From: Planctomycetota bacterium
Lineage (GTDB): Bacteria; Planctomycetota; SKW154
Assembly: GCA_026418755.1 (NCBI GenBank)
Contig: JAOAAR010000153.1
Coordinates: 1 to 5,236 of the forward strand
Direction of reading: 5' to 3'
Length of the DNA: 5,236 nucleotides
The notes under the pieces were generated by a model that made no database searches, was not told the DNA's origin, and worked only from the letters and a program-made list of their open reading frames with translations. Both the position numbers and the translations under genes were made by a program. Shown piece by piece: positions 4,610 to 5,236 of the stretch (position 1 is the first letter of the stretch; every line of letters starts with the position of its first letter).

Positions 4610-5236
4610 ATGGGCAAGATGTGGAGATTAGGAGTTGTTCTGGTTTTAATCTCGCTGGGCAGTTGCATTCACGGAAAGAAGACAGGGCCTGAGGATATAA
4701 CTATCACAACGACTGCTCTGCCAGATGGAACAATCGGCGAGGCGTATACTGCCAAACTGGAAGCGACACGCAGGCATAAAGGGATTGACCTCTCCTGGTC
4801 GCTTGAAGGAGGTTCTCTTCCGAATGGGCTTATTATGAATGCGAACGGTTATATAACAGGGGTTCCGACCAAAAGTGGCACATTTGAGTTTATCGTGAAA
4901 GTGGTTGACAATTATGACCAGAACAAGGATGTAAAAAATTTGAGCATCACCATTACGGGAATGCAGATAACGACTACTTCGCTGCCTGACGGGGTAGTCG
5001 GCGTAGCCTACATCCAAACTTTGCAAGTTGCAGGTGGTGGTGGAGCATCTCTCACATGGAGTATAGCGAGTGGAGCGTTGCCAGATGGGTTGTCACTTGC
5101 CGCATCCAGTGGAATCATCAACGGTTTACCGTCGAAGGAGGGGACTTTCTCTTTCGTGGCGAGGGTCGTAGATACAAACAACAACGAAGCGTCAAAGGCG
5201 CTTTCAATAACCATAGCACCGTCCCCAATTACAATC
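4610..5236 (+). CDS. Lipoprotein with He_PIG-type immunoglobulin-like repeats, N-terminal 209 residues (partial)
   Basis: The reading frame stays open from ATG 4610 to the last base, exactly 209 codons, so the C-terminus is missing. A signal peptide (MGKMWRLGVVLVLISLGSC) with lipobox LGSC puts the lipidated cysteine at C19; the mature chain is probably attached to the cell surface or outer membrane. Two immunoglobulin-like repeats follow, at about 31-115 and 120-202. Each opens ITTT(A/S)LPDG-x-x-G-x-AY, then has LSWSL or LTWSI, LPNGL or LPDGL, a G-x-I-x-G-x-P turn, GTF-x-F and V-x-D, and ends LSITI. This is the putative Ig (He_PIG, cadherin-like) signature of adhesion and surface proteins. 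A third repeat seems to begin at PSPITI. The number of repeats and any C-terminal enzyme or anchor domain are not visible. Adhesion or ligand binding is inferred. Confidence 0.9.
   Translation, partial: MGKMWRLGVVLVLISLGSCIHGKKTGPEDITITTTALPDGTIGEAYTAKLEATRRHKGIDLSWSLEGGSLPNGLIMNANGYITGVPTKSGTFEFIVKVVDNYDQNKDVKNLSITITGMQITTTSLPDGVVGVAYIQTLQVAGGGGASLTWSIASGALPDGLSLAASSGIINGLPSKEGTFSFVARVVDTNNNEASKALSITIAPSPITI
4700..5215 (+). repeat. Two tandem He_PIG protein repeats, about 85 residues each
   Basis: Repeat 1 spans about 4700-4954 and repeat 2 about 4967-5215. They align clearly in protein (ITTTALPDG with ITTTSLPDG; GTFEFIVKVVDN with GTFSFVARVVDT) but have diverged in DNA, so this is an old duplication, not recent slippage. 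Repeat 2 has a GGGG run (142-145) encoded by a GGT triplet array at 5033-5044. Confidence 0.8.

Noticed and set aside
4215..5214. Minus-strand open frames opposite the two lipoprotein genes
   Set aside because: The plus-strand frames have signal peptides, lipoboxes, ribosome binding sites and repeat structure; the minus frames have none.

Overview
The window is bacterial and has a moderate base composition (about mid-40s % G+C by eye). It is packed with short-spaced genes that have strong AGGAGG-type ribosome binding sites. Two gene sets diverge from a roughly 226-base promoter region (about 3601-3826). The bacterial assignment rests on the alpha chain of the two-subunit glycyl-tRNA synthetase and on two lipoboxes. 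From recalled sequences, GlyQ resembles the Thermotoga type and the dehydrogenase resembles the Pyrococcus/Thermococcus L-threonine 3-dehydrogenase. A thermophilic or deep-branching, little-cultured bacterium is therefore a reasonable guess, but it is not shown by the sequence.

Minus-strand set, in transcription order from about 3600 down to 1: (1) a zinc-dependent L-threonine 3-dehydrogenase (3600-2548); (2) a 255-residue protein with an N-terminal winged-helix-like (HARE-HTH-like) domain, a charged linker and a PD-(D/E)XK nuclease-like core (2505-1738); (3) glyQ, the glycyl-tRNA synthetase alpha subunit (1710-838); (4) the first 259 residues of a UAP1/UDPGP-family sugar-1-phosphate uridylyltransferase that leaves the window at base 1. 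Gaps of 42, 27 and 60 bases suggest one transcript. The products belong to amino-acid catabolism, DNA handling or defence, translation, and nucleotide-sugar synthesis, so this is a mixed operon, not a pathway. The glyS partner of glyQ is not next to it.

Plus-strand set, from 3827 to the right end: a 91-residue purine-rich ORF of unknown function (3827-4102); an overlapping gene for a small predicted lipoprotein with an NTF2-like look (4065 or 4071 to 4508); then, behind its own likely promoter (TTGACA-16-TAGAAT, starting on the preceding stop codon), the first 209 residues of a second lipoprotein built from He_PIG-type immunoglobulin-like repeats (4610 to beyond 5236). This arm looks like cell-envelope or surface functions.

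No RNA gene, insertion sequence, CRISPR array or attachment site was recognised. The items most worth a second look are the nuclease-like protein inside a housekeeping cluster, the hybrid nucleotide-binding loop of the UDPGP protein, the missing NAD-ribose acidic residue in the threonine dehydrogenase, and the unassigned 91-residue gene.
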